NCBI RefSeq assembly: GCF_014203095.1
Contig: NZ_JACHIG010000002.1
Location: 177,695-241,694 of the forward strand
Length of the DNA: 64,000 nt
Direction of reading: 5' to 3'
Origin: Prosthecobacter vanneervenii
GTDB taxonomy: Bacteria > Verrucomicrobiota > Verrucomicrobiia > Verrucomicrobiales > Verrucomicrobiaceae
The stretch's first letter is position 1; the number at the start of each line of letters is the position of its first letter. This document shows, piece by piece, positions 25,177 through 33,789 of this stretch. The notes beneath the pieces are model-generated. The model saw only the letters and a list, made by a program, of their open reading frames with translations, searched no databases and had not been told where the DNA came from. Both the position numbers and the translations under genes were made by a program.

Positions 25177-25890
25177 ATGAAGCAAGCATGCCGCAGCCTG
25201 AAGACCAGCCCTGACGCGAGCGCCCATCCTGCCTCCCGTCATTGCCCCTTCACGCCTCAGCGGCATGCCGGCTTCACCTTGGTGGAGATCGTCATCGCGC
25301 TGACCATTGTTGCGGTGCTGGCGGCTGCCACCGTTCCAATGCTGAAAGGTTTCCAGGACGAGCGCCTGGCGCGAGAGCCCATCACTGCGCTGCTCAAGCT
25401 GGCACGTGAGGCACGCATGCGCGCCATGAAGGAAAAGCGCCCCTATCAGGTGGCGTTTCATGCTTCGGGATTCACCGCCTCGCGTTATTTCAATCCCTAC
25501 CTGCAGCTGGCGGAGCTGAACGAATTTCTCACCGCTGGGGAATCTTCCACCGTCGTGGAGAGCACGGTGGAAGAGGGGGACAAGACCGATATCGACAGCG
25601 GAGGAAATGTGAAGGCCACCGAACTGCCGCTGGCACCGCCGCCACCCAAGTATGACGAGCACTGGTCGGAAAAATACGAGCTGCCCAAAGAGGTGAAATA
25701 CCAGATCCAGCACTGGTATGACGCCGAGCCCACCCTGATCGAGGGAGAGGTGGTGAAGCTCTGGGTCTTCCAGCCCAGCGGTGTCTGCCAGCCGCTGAAG
25801 ATCCATGTGGAGGGCACCTCCTCCGTTTATGATGTCGAGTTTGCCGCACTCACCGCAGACATCGTGAAGGAAACCGTGGATTTCCGATGA
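25177..25890 (+). CDS. Minor pseudopilin, GspH-like
   Basis: A 237-aa prepilin-like protein in the position of GspH. A long basic leader (about 29 residues) ends in Gly before FTLVEIVIALTIVAV, with Glu at +5. The mature part has helix EPITALLKLAREARMRAM typical of GspH/FimT and a variable beta C-terminus with Pro-rich linker LPLAPPPPKYDE. It would be a minor component of the pseudopilus tip. The last codon overlaps the next start by 4 nt. GspH assignment relies on order and on the helix pattern. Confidence 0.8.
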   Translation: MKQACRSLKTSPDASAHPASRHCPFTPQRHAGFTLVEIVIALTIVAVLAAATVPMLKGFQDERLAREPITALLKLAREARMRAMKEKRPYQVAFHASGFTASRYFNPYLQLAELNEFLTAGESSTVVESTVEEGDKTDIDSGGNVKATELPLAPPPPKYDEHWSEKYELPKEVKYQIQHWYDAEPTLIEGEVVKLWVFQPSGVCQPLKIHVEGTSSVYDVEFAALTADIVKETVDFR

Positions 25891-26300
25891 AACTCAAGCT
25901 CCAGCTCCATACACACGCTGCTCTGCGAGGCTATATTCTCTTTGAGCTGGTGCTGGCGCTCACCATTTTCTCCATCTCCGTGCTGGGGCTGGCCAAGTCC
26001 CTGAATCAGGCGCTGGAGACGGCCAACCTGCTGCGGCGGGACCAGATCATCCGCATCGGCATGCGCAATTTTTTCGAAGAGGTTCGCAACAAGCCGCTGG
26101 CACAGATGACCACCACCAAGACGGACACGACCTTTGGCATCACCTTCAGCAGCACCACGGAGGCCCTGTCTCTCAAGACCACCAATGGCGGCGTCTTGAG
26201 CGACATGTACAAGCTCACCATCCGCGCCACCTCCTCATTCGATGGCGTGCCGCAGGAGGACACCCTGACCGTTTATGTTTACAAGCCCTCACAGTCCTAG
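25887..26300 (+). CDS. Minor pseudopilin, GspI-like
   Basis: A 137-aa prepilin-like protein. The cleavage site is divergent (Gly then YILFELVLALTIF) but keeps Glu at +5 and the hydrophobic helix with ISVLGLAKSLNQAL, which is the GspI-type arrangement. The C-terminal half ends in a beta pattern (DTLTVYVYKP). It overlaps the upstream pseudopilin by 4 nt and the downstream one by 26 nt, so expression is coupled. Position between H- and J-like genes supports GspI. Confidence 0.78.
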   Translation: MKLKLQLHTHAALRGYILFELVLALTIFSISVLGLAKSLNQALETANLLRRDQIIRIGMRNFFEEVRNKPLAQMTTTKTDTTFGITFSSTTEALSLKTTNGGVLSDMYKLTIRATSSFDGVPQEDTLTVYVYKPSQS

Positions 26301-27303
26301 ACTCAGAGGGCGCGCCGCCTTCACCCTGATCGAAGTCGTGATCGGCATCACGATCCTTTCCATGATCACAGCGGCTCTCTTTGCCATCATTCGCGGCTCC
26401 GTGCGCGGCGCCTCGGAGATCGAGCACGTGCAGCGAGAAAGCGATTCGATGAACCGCTTCATCGAGCTCTGCCGCCGCACCTTTGCCACGATGCCCAGCA
26501 CGGCCTCTCTCTCACTCAAGATCGTGCAAAGCTCCGAGCCAGTGATCCAGGAGCTGACCATCAGCGGCTCACCCGACTGCTTTCCCTTTGGCAGCAATCC
26601 CATCACACGGAAGGACACCATCCTAACCCTGCGCCCCTACCCTGACCAGGCGGCAGATGACAACCAGAAGCTGCTGAATTACCTGAGCCTCTCCCGCGAC
26701 GACCTCATCCCGCAGACCTCTGAAAAAAAGGCCGATTTCCAGCCCTCCATGAGCGGCCTCTACGCGCCAGACACCCAGGGCCGCTACTGGATGCCGCTGC
26801 TGCCGGATGTCGTGTCATTCAAATGGCGCTTCTACGTCGAGAAGGAAGACACCTGGTATGAGGAGTGGAGCAAGTCCAAGTGGCCCGATCTCATCGAGGG
26901 CCAGCTGGTCATGAAAAACCGTACGCTTCCCATACGCATGGTCTTCAGCCTGCCTGTCCTCACCATTGTGGCCGGACGGGCCCCGACCAACGCTGACAAC
27001 AACAACCAGTCCGGGAACGCCAACTTCGGCGCTAACAACAATAACAACGGCCAAGGCGGCGGGCGTGGGGGCCCCGGAGGTCCTGGCGGTCCAGGTGGCC
27101 CCGGCGGAGGACGTGGCGGTCCTGGAGGACCAGGAGGCGGCCCCGGAGGTCCCCCCGGCGGTGGTCGTGGCGGTCCCGGAGGCTTCCCAGGTGGTCCACC
27201 CCCTGGAGGATTCCCCGGCGGCCCGCCTCCTGGCGGTGGATTTCCCGGCGGCCCCCCACCGGGCGGCGGAGGTGGCGGAGGAGGAGGTGCCCCACCACCA
27301 TGA
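26275..27303 (+). CDS. Minor pseudopilin, GspJ-like, with Gly/Pro-rich tail
   Basis: A 342-aa protein. The class III signal AFTLIEVVIGITILSM follows a 14-residue basic leader. The globular part (to about residue 235) includes the GspJ-like LPDVVSFKWRFYVE and LPIRMVFSLPV strands. From about residue 240 the protein turns into an Asn-rich linker and then nearly 85 residues of Gly, Pro, Arg and Phe repeats (GGPGG, GGFPGGPPPGG) to the end. Typical GspJ proteins (about 200 aa) lack such a tail. It overlaps the flanking genes by 26 nt and 4 nt. Confidence 0.82.
   Translation: MFTSPHSPRLRGRAAFTLIEVVIGITILSMITAALFAIIRGSVRGASEIEHVQRESDSMNRFIELCRRTFATMPSTASLSLKIVQSSEPVIQELTISGSPDCFPFGSNPITRKDTILTLRPYPDQAADDNQKLLNYLSLSRDDLIPQTSEKKADFQPSMSGLYAPDTQGRYWMPLLPDVVSFKWRFYVEKEDTWYEEWSKSKWPDLIEGQLVMKNRTLPIRMVFSLPVLTIVAGRAPTNADNNNQSGNANFGANNNNNGQGGGRGGPGGPGGPGGPGGGRGGPGGPGGGPGGPPGGGRGGPGGFPGGPPPGGFPGGPPPGGGFPGGPPPGGGGGGGGGAPPP
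27049..27300 (+). repeat. GGN/CCN-rich low-complexity repeat encoding Gly/Pro tail
   Basis: About 250 bp of degenerate GGT/GGC/GGA and CCN triplets encode GGPGG and GGFPGGPPPGG units at the 3' end of the GspJ-like gene. The reading frame stays open on both strands because of the composition. Confidence 0.85.
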
Positions 27304-28250
27304 AGACAGCCCATCCATTACCTTCAGGCAGCCGTCGCCTGGCCACCGAGCGGGGCTCTGCCCTCATGCTCATGATCTGGGCCATTCTCGTCATGTCCGT
27401 TACTGTCATGGGGGTGGTGCAGTACATTTCCTTCAGTGCGGAGGAGTCCAAACAGGCGGCGTATGATTTCCGCGCCCTCCATCTTGCAGAGAGCGGACTG
27501 GCCGTGGGCCTGCACCCGAATACACGGCGCGGGGACATTGTGATGAAGCAAAAAGTGGGGCCTGACAGCGGCTTTGATGTGGTGATCAACTACGAAGGCG
27601 CACGCATCCCCATCAACTACATCACCGACGAACGCCTGCGCGAGGCCATTTACAACCTCTTCATCTACTGGCAGCTCAATGCTGAAGACGCCGGCATCGC
27701 CGCAGACTCGCTGGCAGACTGGGTGGACAATGACAACACCCAGCGCGCCAACGGCGCCGAAGCCGAGTACTACAAGAGCCTGGGCATCTACGACGCGCCG
27801 CGCAACCAGGGCTTCATCCGCGTGGAGGAGATGATCCTCGTGCGTGGCATGGACGCCGTGGACCGCAAGAAGCCCGACTGGCGCGAGTTTTTCAGTATCT
27901 ATGGCGAAGGCCAGATCGACCTCCGCACGGTCTTCAAGGACGTGCTGCTGGCCGTCACTGGAGCGTCAGAGAATGATGTGCGGCGCTTCATCAGCGAGCG
28001 CGATGGAGGAGACGGCATCCCCGGCACCGAGGACGACCGCCGCATCCGCGCACCCGAGGCTTACCAGATGCTGGGCCTGAGCGGAGACCGCCTCAATGCC
28101 GTGAGCGGAATCGTGAACGACAGTGACACCACCCTGCGCCGCATCACCAGCATCGGCTGGGTGGGGGACAAACGCGCCAAGATCATCCTCGTGACCCGGC
28201 GAGATCAGACCACCGGAGCTGTCACTTATCTCGGGAGGATCGAGGAATGA
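27300..28250 (+). CDS. gspK: Minor pseudopilin GspK
   Basis: A 316-aa protein, the largest pseudopilin, which caps the pseudopilus tip. The N-terminal hydrophobic segment after ERGSALMLMIWAIL lacks the +5 Glu, which is normal for GspK. The helical domain carries the family pattern LADWVDNDN, then YYKSLGIYDAPRNQGF and RVEEMILVRGMD. The HhH-like later part includes LLAVTGASENDVRRF and LNAVSGIV. It overlaps the GspJ-like gene by 4 nt. Together with the H-, I- and J-like proteins it completes the minor pseudopilin set. Confidence 0.9.
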   Translation: MKTAHPLPSGSRRLATERGSALMLMIWAILVMSVTVMGVVQYISFSAEESKQAAYDFRALHLAESGLAVGLHPNTRRGDIVMKQKVGPDSGFDVVINYEGARIPINYITDERLREAIYNLFIYWQLNAEDAGIAADSLADWVDNDNTQRANGAEAEYYKSLGIYDAPRNQGFIRVEEMILVRGMDAVDRKKPDWREFFSIYGEGQIDLRTVFKDVLLAVTGASENDVRRFISERDGGDGIPGTEDDRRIRAPEAYQMLGLSGDRLNAVSGIVNDSDTTLRRITSIGWVGDKRAKIILVTRRDQTTGAVTYLGRIEE

Positions 28251-28355
28251 CTTTTGCTCCAGAATCCCTTCCAATCCCTCTCCCAACGAGTTTAGATATT
28301 CCGCAAGCAGCAGCGCAACTTCCACACCGTTTGCACGTTTAGAAGCCCCTCCCGC

Positions 28356-29573
28356 ATGTCCTTAGCCGCCACTACCCTGCTCCTCCCCGCCCCTGATGCC
28401 TCCTGGCGTGTGTGGAAGCCGCGCGCTACCTCCAGCGCCGAGACCGTGGAGAGCCCCGCCGAGGCCGCGCATGTGAGCAAGCCGCTGCTCATCGGGCTGC
28501 CGGCCTCCGCCTGCCGCACCATCGGCCTCATTCTGCCGCAGACAGATGAGGAGCTGCTGGAACAGATCATCATCACCCAGCTGGAGCGCCGAGGCTTCAA
28601 GCTGGAGCAGGATGCCGTGGGCAGAAACTACCGCTGGCACCTGCTGGGACAGGTGAATGGCCAGGCTGTAATCAGCGTTGACATCCTGGCTGAGCCTTTT
28701 CCAGAGGCGCTGGCCGCCTCTCATGCCAGCGACTACACCGCTGCACTCCGACTCGCCCAGCTCCCGGCGGGCCACCTCGTCGTGGTGGAGGAGCAGGGAG
28801 ACCTCGTGCTGGCGGCCTGCCATCAGGGCAGACTCTATCACAGCCATATTTTCTCCAAGGTGCCTGCCACCGAGGAGGGGCTCGCTTTGGAGATCACGCT
28901 GGCCCGCCTGACACTGGAAGCAGACCTAGGCCCCGACACCATCGAGGGCGTGGCACTCGTAGGTGCCAGCTTTGAGCGCAACCTCACCACCCGGCTGAGC
29001 TCCGTGCTCGAGCTGCCGGTACGCCTGCTCGCCGATCTGCCGCCCAACCCAGCCTTGGACACCAAGGCATGGACCAAGCTGCTGCCCGCCGGCGTGCGTT
29101 CCTCCATCAGCGCCAGCACACAAAAGGCCAAGATCATCCGCGGCCTCATTTTCGGCGGGCTGCTCTACGCATCCCTGGCCTTCCTGGGTTTTGCCTACCT
29201 GCATGTGCAGGAGCAGCGCGCCGCCAGACTGGCTGATGAGGTGGAGGCCACCAGCGAGCCTGCCGCCGCTGTGCGCAAGGCCAATGAACGCTGGCGCGCA
29301 CTCGCGCCCGCCATCGAGCCGCAGCGCTACCCGATGTTCCTGCTGGGGGAGATCAACCGCATCATGCCCGCCAGCGGCATCGTCATCCGCAAATTTGAAA
29401 TCAAAGGCAAGGAGATCGACATCCGTGGCGAAGCCCGCGACGCCCAACTGGCCTTTCAGTTCATCGAGGACTTCAAAAAGAACCGCGTCCTGAGCCGCTA
29501 CGAATGGACGAACCCACGCCCCGAGGTCAAAGGCACCACGGCCAACTTCCGCGCCCAGGGCAAGCTGCAATAA
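28356..29573 (+). CDS. GspL-like/PilM-PilN-like inner-membrane assembly protein
   Basis: A 405-aa protein whose order and layout match GspL: a cytoplasmic actin-like/PilM-like part (residues about 1-245, with LLIGLPASACRTIGLILPQ and the EGVALVGASFER stretch), a single membrane helix (GLIFGGLLYASLAFLGFAY), a coiled segment and a ferredoxin-like periplasmic domain (IMPASGIVIRKFEIKG, then FQFIEDFKKNRVLSRYEW). GspL links GspE to the pseudopilus platform. The assignment is structural and positional rather than motif-based, as the family diverges strongly. Confidence 0.75.
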   Translation: MSLAATTLLLPAPDASWRVWKPRATSSAETVESPAEAAHVSKPLLIGLPASACRTIGLILPQTDEELLEQIIITQLERRGFKLEQDAVGRNYRWHLLGQVNGQAVISVDILAEPFPEALAASHASDYTAALRLAQLPAGHLVVVEEQGDLVLAACHQGRLYHSHIFSKVPATEEGLALEITLARLTLEADLGPDTIEGVALVGASFERNLTTRLSSVLELPVRLLADLPPNPALDTKAWTKLLPAGVRSSISASTQKAKIIRGLIFGGLLYASLAFLGFAYLHVQEQRAARLADEVEATSEPAAAVRKANERWRALAPAIEPQRYPMFLLGEINRIMPASGIVIRKFEIKGKEIDIRGEARDAQLAFQFIEDFKKNRVLSRYEWTNPRPEVKGTTANFRAQGKLQ

Positions 29574-29594
29574 CTCTCGCGCCACACCCATTTC

Positions 29595-30164
29595 ATGGCA
29601 CTCGCCCTCACCCAACGTGAAAAGAAACTGCTCGGAGCCTGCATCGGCGCACTGGTGCTGATGGCCACATTCATCCTGCTCAAGCAGTTCCTGGACCGCC
29701 GCACGGCGGTATTGGCACGCATTACCTCGCTGGAGAATGAAAAAAAGGATAACAGCCACTGGATGAGTGACCGCGAGTTCTGGGACAAGCGCTCTGCCTG
29801 GATGGAGAAGAACATGCCCGTCACCGAAAGTCTGGGTACCGCGCAGGCCAAGCTGCTGGAGGAGATCCAGAACGTGGCGCTGGACAACCAGTTCCAGGTG
29901 CAGAAGCAGCAACTCCTGCCCGACGCGGCGGACAGCAAGGCCAATGCCAGTGTTTACCGTGAAGTGGCCGTGGAGGTGCGCCTGCGCGGAGATCAGACCA
30001 CGCTGCTGAGCTGGCTGGCCACACTTCAGTCTCCAGAAAAGTTTCAGGCCATCAAGCAGCTGGAGATGGAGATCGACTCCAAGGCCAAGGAGAAGACACC
30101 GCAGGTGGTGTGCAACCTCGTACTGGCACGCTGGTTTAAACCCGAAAACGGATTCCAGCCATGA
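29595..30164 (+). CDS. GspM-like inner-membrane protein
   Basis: A 189-aa bitopic membrane protein: a short cytoplasmic N-terminus (LTQREKKLLGACIG), one transmembrane helix to about residue 30, a coiled-coil (LDRRTAVLARITSLENEKK) and a small periplasmic domain (VEVRLRGDQTTLLSWLATLQ, then MEIDSKAKEKTPQVVCNLVL). This is the layout of GspM/PilO, the partner of GspL. It follows the GspL-like gene by 21 bp and overlaps the next gene by 4 nt. Confidence 0.75.
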   Translation: MALALTQREKKLLGACIGALVLMATFILLKQFLDRRTAVLARITSLENEKKDNSHWMSDREFWDKRSAWMEKNMPVTESLGTAQAKLLEEIQNVALDNQFQVQKQQLLPDAADSKANASVYREVAVEVRLRGDQTTLLSWLATLQSPEKFQAIKQLEMEIDSKAKEKTPQVVCNLVLARWFKPENGFQP

Positions 30165-30934
30165 AAGCCTCCCTCGCCGTAATGTTTCTGCTGAGCGCTG
30201 CACTGAGTGTGCATGCGCAGACCATTGTGCCTGCCGCCCCGGCAGAGGCACCGCTTACAACCTCGGACCTGCTACCTCTCCCAGGGGATGAGTTGCTGGC
30301 CCCCGAACCGGCTTCTGCACCAACTCCAACTGCCCCCCCAACACCCGCAGACCCCGATCTGCCTCAGCCCTTTGATGCCACCACTCTCGGGCCGGTGATT
30401 CAAAACTCCCCATTTACCCGCATCGTCAGCATTTCAGATTCCCTCGTTCTAACCGGCATGGCCTACGTGAACGGCAAGCCGGTGGTGACCATTTTTGATA
30501 AAAACGAGAAGCAGTCTCTTGTCGTTTCCGAAGAGCCCAACCTCAAAGGCTGGAAGCTCATGGAAGCCACGCCCACCACCAACATCGAACGTGCTCAGGC
30601 CAAGATTGCCATCGGCGGCGAGACCTTCAGCATCCGCCACAGCGTGCTGGACAAGAACGACCTCACCAAAGGCAAGAGCGACAAGGGGGGCGACAAAGGC
30701 CCGCGTAGCGACTCTTCAAGCAGCGACCGCTACAATCGCGGCAGCCGTGGCCCGAGCGAGGAAGATCGCAAAAAGTACGAAAGCCTATCCGACAAGGCCA
30801 AGGAGAAATTCCGCGACGCCATGCGTGAAAAGTTCAGCGACGAGAAATTCCGCAACGCACCCGAAGAAGACCGCCGCAACGCCATCCGCGCCATGTTTGA
30901 TAAAATTCAAAAAGAAGACGGCGGAGCCAAATAA
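30161..30934 (+). CDS. Exported protein in the GspC position of the T2SS operon
   Basis: A 257-aa protein with a signal peptide ending near SVHAQ, a Pro/Ala-rich linker (to about residue 75), a small beta domain (SPFTRIVSISDSLVLTGM, then KPVVTIFDKNEKQSLVV) and a highly charged helical C-terminus (SEEDRKKYESLSDKAKEKF). Position between the GspM-like gene and gspD, and the short homology-region-like domain, suggest a role like GspC or PilP in bridging the inner membrane and the secretin. However, it has a cleavable-looking signal rather than a membrane anchor. Its mature start QTIVPAAP closely matches that of the adjacent secretin. Function is inferred. Confidence 0.62.
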   Translation: MKASLAVMFLLSAALSVHAQTIVPAAPAEAPLTTSDLLPLPGDELLAPEPASAPTPTAPPTPADPDLPQPFDATTLGPVIQNSPFTRIVSISDSLVLTGMAYVNGKPVVTIFDKNEKQSLVVSEEPNLKGWKLMEATPTTNIERAQAKIAIGGETFSIRHSVLDKNDLTKGKSDKGGDKGPRSDSSSSDRYNRGSRGPSEEDRKKYESLSDKAKEKFRDAMREKFSDEKFRNAPEEDRRNAIRAMFDKIQKEDGGAK

Positions 30935-30988
30935 GCCCCGACCGCGCTGCCCCACCCAACTGCCCTACACGCCTCATCCATCCTTCGC

Positions 30989-33697
30989 ATGCCTCGCCGT
31001 CTTCTTGCCCTTGCCTCCTCAGTCCTCGCTCTCAGCTCGGTGAATGGACAGACCATCGTCCCCCCCGCACCACCTCCTTCTCCAACGCCAGCTCCTGCCG
31101 CCGCAACGCCAGCGGCATCAGACACCCCTGCAGCAGCCCCTGCCGTGGCTGCTCCTGCACCACCGCCCGCTGCCGCAGCACAGGCTCCTGATGCTGCCGC
31201 AGCACAGCCACAGCCTGCAGGGCCTGGTGGCCCCGGAGGTCCCGGTAGCGGAGGATTCCCCCCTGGAGGAGGCCGTGGCTTTGGAGGTTTCCGTCGTGGT
31301 GGCTTCGGCGGTCCCGGAGGTGGTTTTGGCGGAGATGGCGGAGGCCCTCCCGGAGAAGCCGAGTCCTTCCAGATCACGGGAGACAATGTGATGATGCAGT
31401 TTGCCAACAACCCCGTGGCGGACCTGCTGGCCATCTACGAAAAGCTCACCGGCTACACGCTTGTTAAAGACACCAACATTTTTGAGGGTGCCACCATCAG
31501 CCTTGTGACCCCCAAGCAGGTGGCCAAGGCGGAAGCCATCAAGCTCATCGAAGCCTCCTTGCTGGCCAACGGCTACGCCGTTGTGGCAGACCCTGGCGGC
31601 AAGAGCGCCAAGATTCTGCCAGCGCGCAACCAGAGCGCCAATGCCGTGCAGTTCTCTCATGGCGTTCAGTTTTACACCAGCGCCCGGGAGATTCCGGACA
31701 ATGAGAGCATCGTGTCTTATTTCATGAAGCTGGATTTTCTCGACCCCGAGGACGCCGCCACCATGTTCTCCGGACATGTGGGTCTGGGTGCCTACGGCCG
31801 AATCACTCCCGTCACCGCACCTCCTGGCCTGCTCATCACGGAGAGCGCCACGGTGGTGAAGCAGCTCATCGGCATCCGCGAGGCGATCGATCTTGGCGAT
31901 ACCGGCTCCGCCCTCGTCACCAAATTCATCCCCATTAAGTTTGCGGATGCGGCTGTCATCGCCCAGGTCATTCAGGCCACGCTGACCGCCCAGGCTCAGG
32001 AAAAAGAAACCAAGGGTGTCAAGACCATCCGCGGCACTGCTGCCAGCGATGGCCGCGACAAGAGCAGCGGCGACAACAAGCAGCCGTCCGCCCCTCCCGT
32101 ACCGGGCAGCACCTCCTCCCAGAGCCAGAACTCGCAAAATCCCCAGCCCAGCACGCAGGTGGTGGCGGACACGCGCCTCAATCAGATCCTCGTCGTGGCC
32201 TCGCCGCTGGATTACACCTATGTGGCCAGCCTCATCGCTGAATTTGACAAACCTCTGGAAGCCACGGAGCCCTATGAACGCAAGCTCAAGTATGCCGCCG
32301 CCATTGATGTTCTCAGCTCGCTGGTGGACCGCCTGCAAGAAGTGAACGCAGGAACCATCCAGCTTCCGGGGGGCGGCACCATCCAGCAGCAGCGCCAGCA
32401 GGTGCTGGCCACCAACAGTGCCCAGCTGCTCGGCGGCAGAACCACTCAGGGCACCCGTGGCGGCGTCATCGGCAACACCGGTGCCTCAGCCGCTGGCTCT
32501 GATACAGCCAGCACTGCTGGTGGCACTACAGGCTCGACCACGACTACCAGCAGCACCGGCGGCTCGCGTGCAGACGTCGTCTCCGGCCCCACGGAAAACA
32601 ACGCCCCTGTGTCCGTGCTTGTGGGCAAATCCCGTATCGTCGCAGATCCCATGTCCAACACCATCATCGTCATGGGCCGGCAGGAAGAGATCGCCAAAGT
32701 GGATGCGCTGCTCGACAAACTGGACCGCAAGCCCTCCCAGGTTTACCTGGCCACTGTCATTGGCGAGCTCACTCTCACGGATACGCTGCTCACAGGCGTG
32801 GATTATATTTCCTCCCTGACGAACAAGAACTTCACCGCCAGCAGCATCACCAACCGCACGGACATCCTAGGCGGAACCGGGGGGGCTGGGCGGGCCATCA
32901 ATGACCTGCGAAACAACGCCATCACCTCGGCTTTTGGACCGGCTTCAGGTCTGAATTTGTACGGAGCCGCAGGCAGCGGTCTGGGCGTCTTCCTCAATGC
33001 ACTGCAGACCAACAACAATTTCAAAGTCCTCTCCAGACCCTCCATCTTTGCCCTGAACAACAAGAAGGCCGTCATCTCTTCAGGCCGCAAAGTCCCCTAC
33101 CCCGCCAGCACGGTGACCAATGCCGCCAACCTCAATGGCACCGTCACCTCCACCACCAGCTACCTGGACGTAGTGCTGAAGCTCGAAGTCGTGCCGCTGA
33201 TCAACACTGACGGCGAGGTAACCCTGACCATTTCTCAGATCAATGACACACTGATTGGCACGCAGCTCATCCAGCCGAACCTTGTTCCTATCATCGGCAC
33301 CGAGCAGCTCGTCACCTCCGTGACCATCCCGGACCGCAACACCATCGTGCTCGGCGGCCTCATCTCCGAGGAAAAAAACCTCGCTCAAAACGGCATTCCC
33401 GTGCTGGGCAAGATCCCCGGCCTTGGCAAGCTCTTCCGCACCGACAACAACAGCCTCACGCGCAAAGAGCTTATTGTTTTCATTCAGCCACAGGTCGTGA
33501 GCGACAATGGCAGTATTCGCGAGACCTCCCTGAGCGAAGACATCCGCACCACCTCCGGCTCACAGGCCGCACAGCGCTTCCCGCAGGTACCTGCTCCGCC
33601 TGTGGCAACGCCGGTCGAAGTGCCCAAGAAAAAGAAGAACTTCTTCCAGCGCATCTTCAGCCGCAACCAGGGCACCGATCCCAATCCCGAACCGTGA
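30989..33697 (+). CDS. gspD: Type II secretion outer-membrane secretin GspD
   Basis: A 902-aa secretin, longer than the usual ~650 aa. A signal peptide ends near SVNGQ. Residues about 21-123 are Pro/Ala- then Gly-rich low complexity. Periplasmic N domains follow (FANNPVADLLAIYEKLTG, then YFMKLDFLDPEDAATMFSG and LIGIREAIDLGD), with Ser/Gln- and Thr/Gly-rich inserts near residues 340-390 and 480-540. The C-terminal secretin domain has NNFKVLSRPSIFALNNKKA, LKLEVVPLINTDGEV and IPDRNTIVLGGLISEEK with GIPVLGKIPGLGKLF. It forms the outer-membrane channel and is the last T2SS gene here. Confidence 0.92.
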   Translation: MPRRLLALASSVLALSSVNGQTIVPPAPPPSPTPAPAAATPAASDTPAAAPAVAAPAPPPAAAAQAPDAAAAQPQPAGPGGPGGPGSGGFPPGGGRGFGGFRRGGFGGPGGGFGGDGGGPPGEAESFQITGDNVMMQFANNPVADLLAIYEKLTGYTLVKDTNIFEGATISLVTPKQVAKAEAIKLIEASLLANGYAVVADPGGKSAKILPARNQSANAVQFSHGVQFYTSAREIPDNESIVSYFMKLDFLDPEDAATMFSGHVGLGAYGRITPVTAPPGLLITESATVVKQLIGIREAIDLGDTGSALVTKFIPIKFADAAVIAQVIQATLTAQAQEKETKGVKTIRGTAASDGRDKSSGDNKQPSAPPVPGSTSSQSQNSQNPQPSTQVVADTRLNQILVVASPLDYTYVASLIAEFDKPLEATEPYERKLKYAAAIDVLSSLVDRLQEVNAGTIQLPGGGTIQQQRQQVLATNSAQLLGGRTTQGTRGGVIGNTGASAAGSDTASTAGGTTGSTTTTSSTGGSRADVVSGPTENNAPVSVLVGKSRIVADPMSNTIIVMGRQEEIAKVDALLDKLDRKPSQVYLATVIGELTLTDTLLTGVDYISSLTNKNFTASSITNRTDILGGTGGAGRAINDLRNNAITSAFGPASGLNLYGAAGSGLGVFLNALQTNNNFKVLSRPSIFALNNKKAVISSGRKVPYPASTVTNAANLNGTVTSTTSYLDVVLKLEVVPLINTDGEVTLTISQINDTLIGTQLIQPNLVPIIGTEQLVTSVTIPDRNTIVLGGLISEEKNLAQNGIPVLGKIPGLGKLFRTDNNSLTRKELIVFIQPQVVSDNGSIRETSLSEDIRTTSGSQAAQRFPQVPAPPVATPVEVPKKKKNFFQRIFSRNQGTDPNPEP
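31049..31357 (+). repeat. Pro/Ala and Gly-rich low-complexity segment in secretin gene
   Basis: The first 100 mature residues of the secretin are encoded by degenerate CCN/GCN then GGN-rich DNA, including GGPGGPG and GGFGGPGGG units that resemble the tail of the GspJ-like gene 4 kb upstream. Confidence 0.8.
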
Positions 33698-33789
33698 TCG
33701 CGGCCTCTGCATTCAGCAGGCAGATTCTCACAAGAACAAAGACAGGACTCCTTGACCATCGGGGGTCTTGATCGTTCACTGCGAGAGTC

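Noticed and set aside
27049-27300. Possible CRISPR or minisatellite at the Gly/Pro repeat
   Set aside because: Units are degenerate coding triplets without fixed repeat/spacer lengths.
26815-27318. Open frames antisense to the pseudopilin tail
   Set aside because: Caused by GGN/CCN composition, which keeps both strands open.
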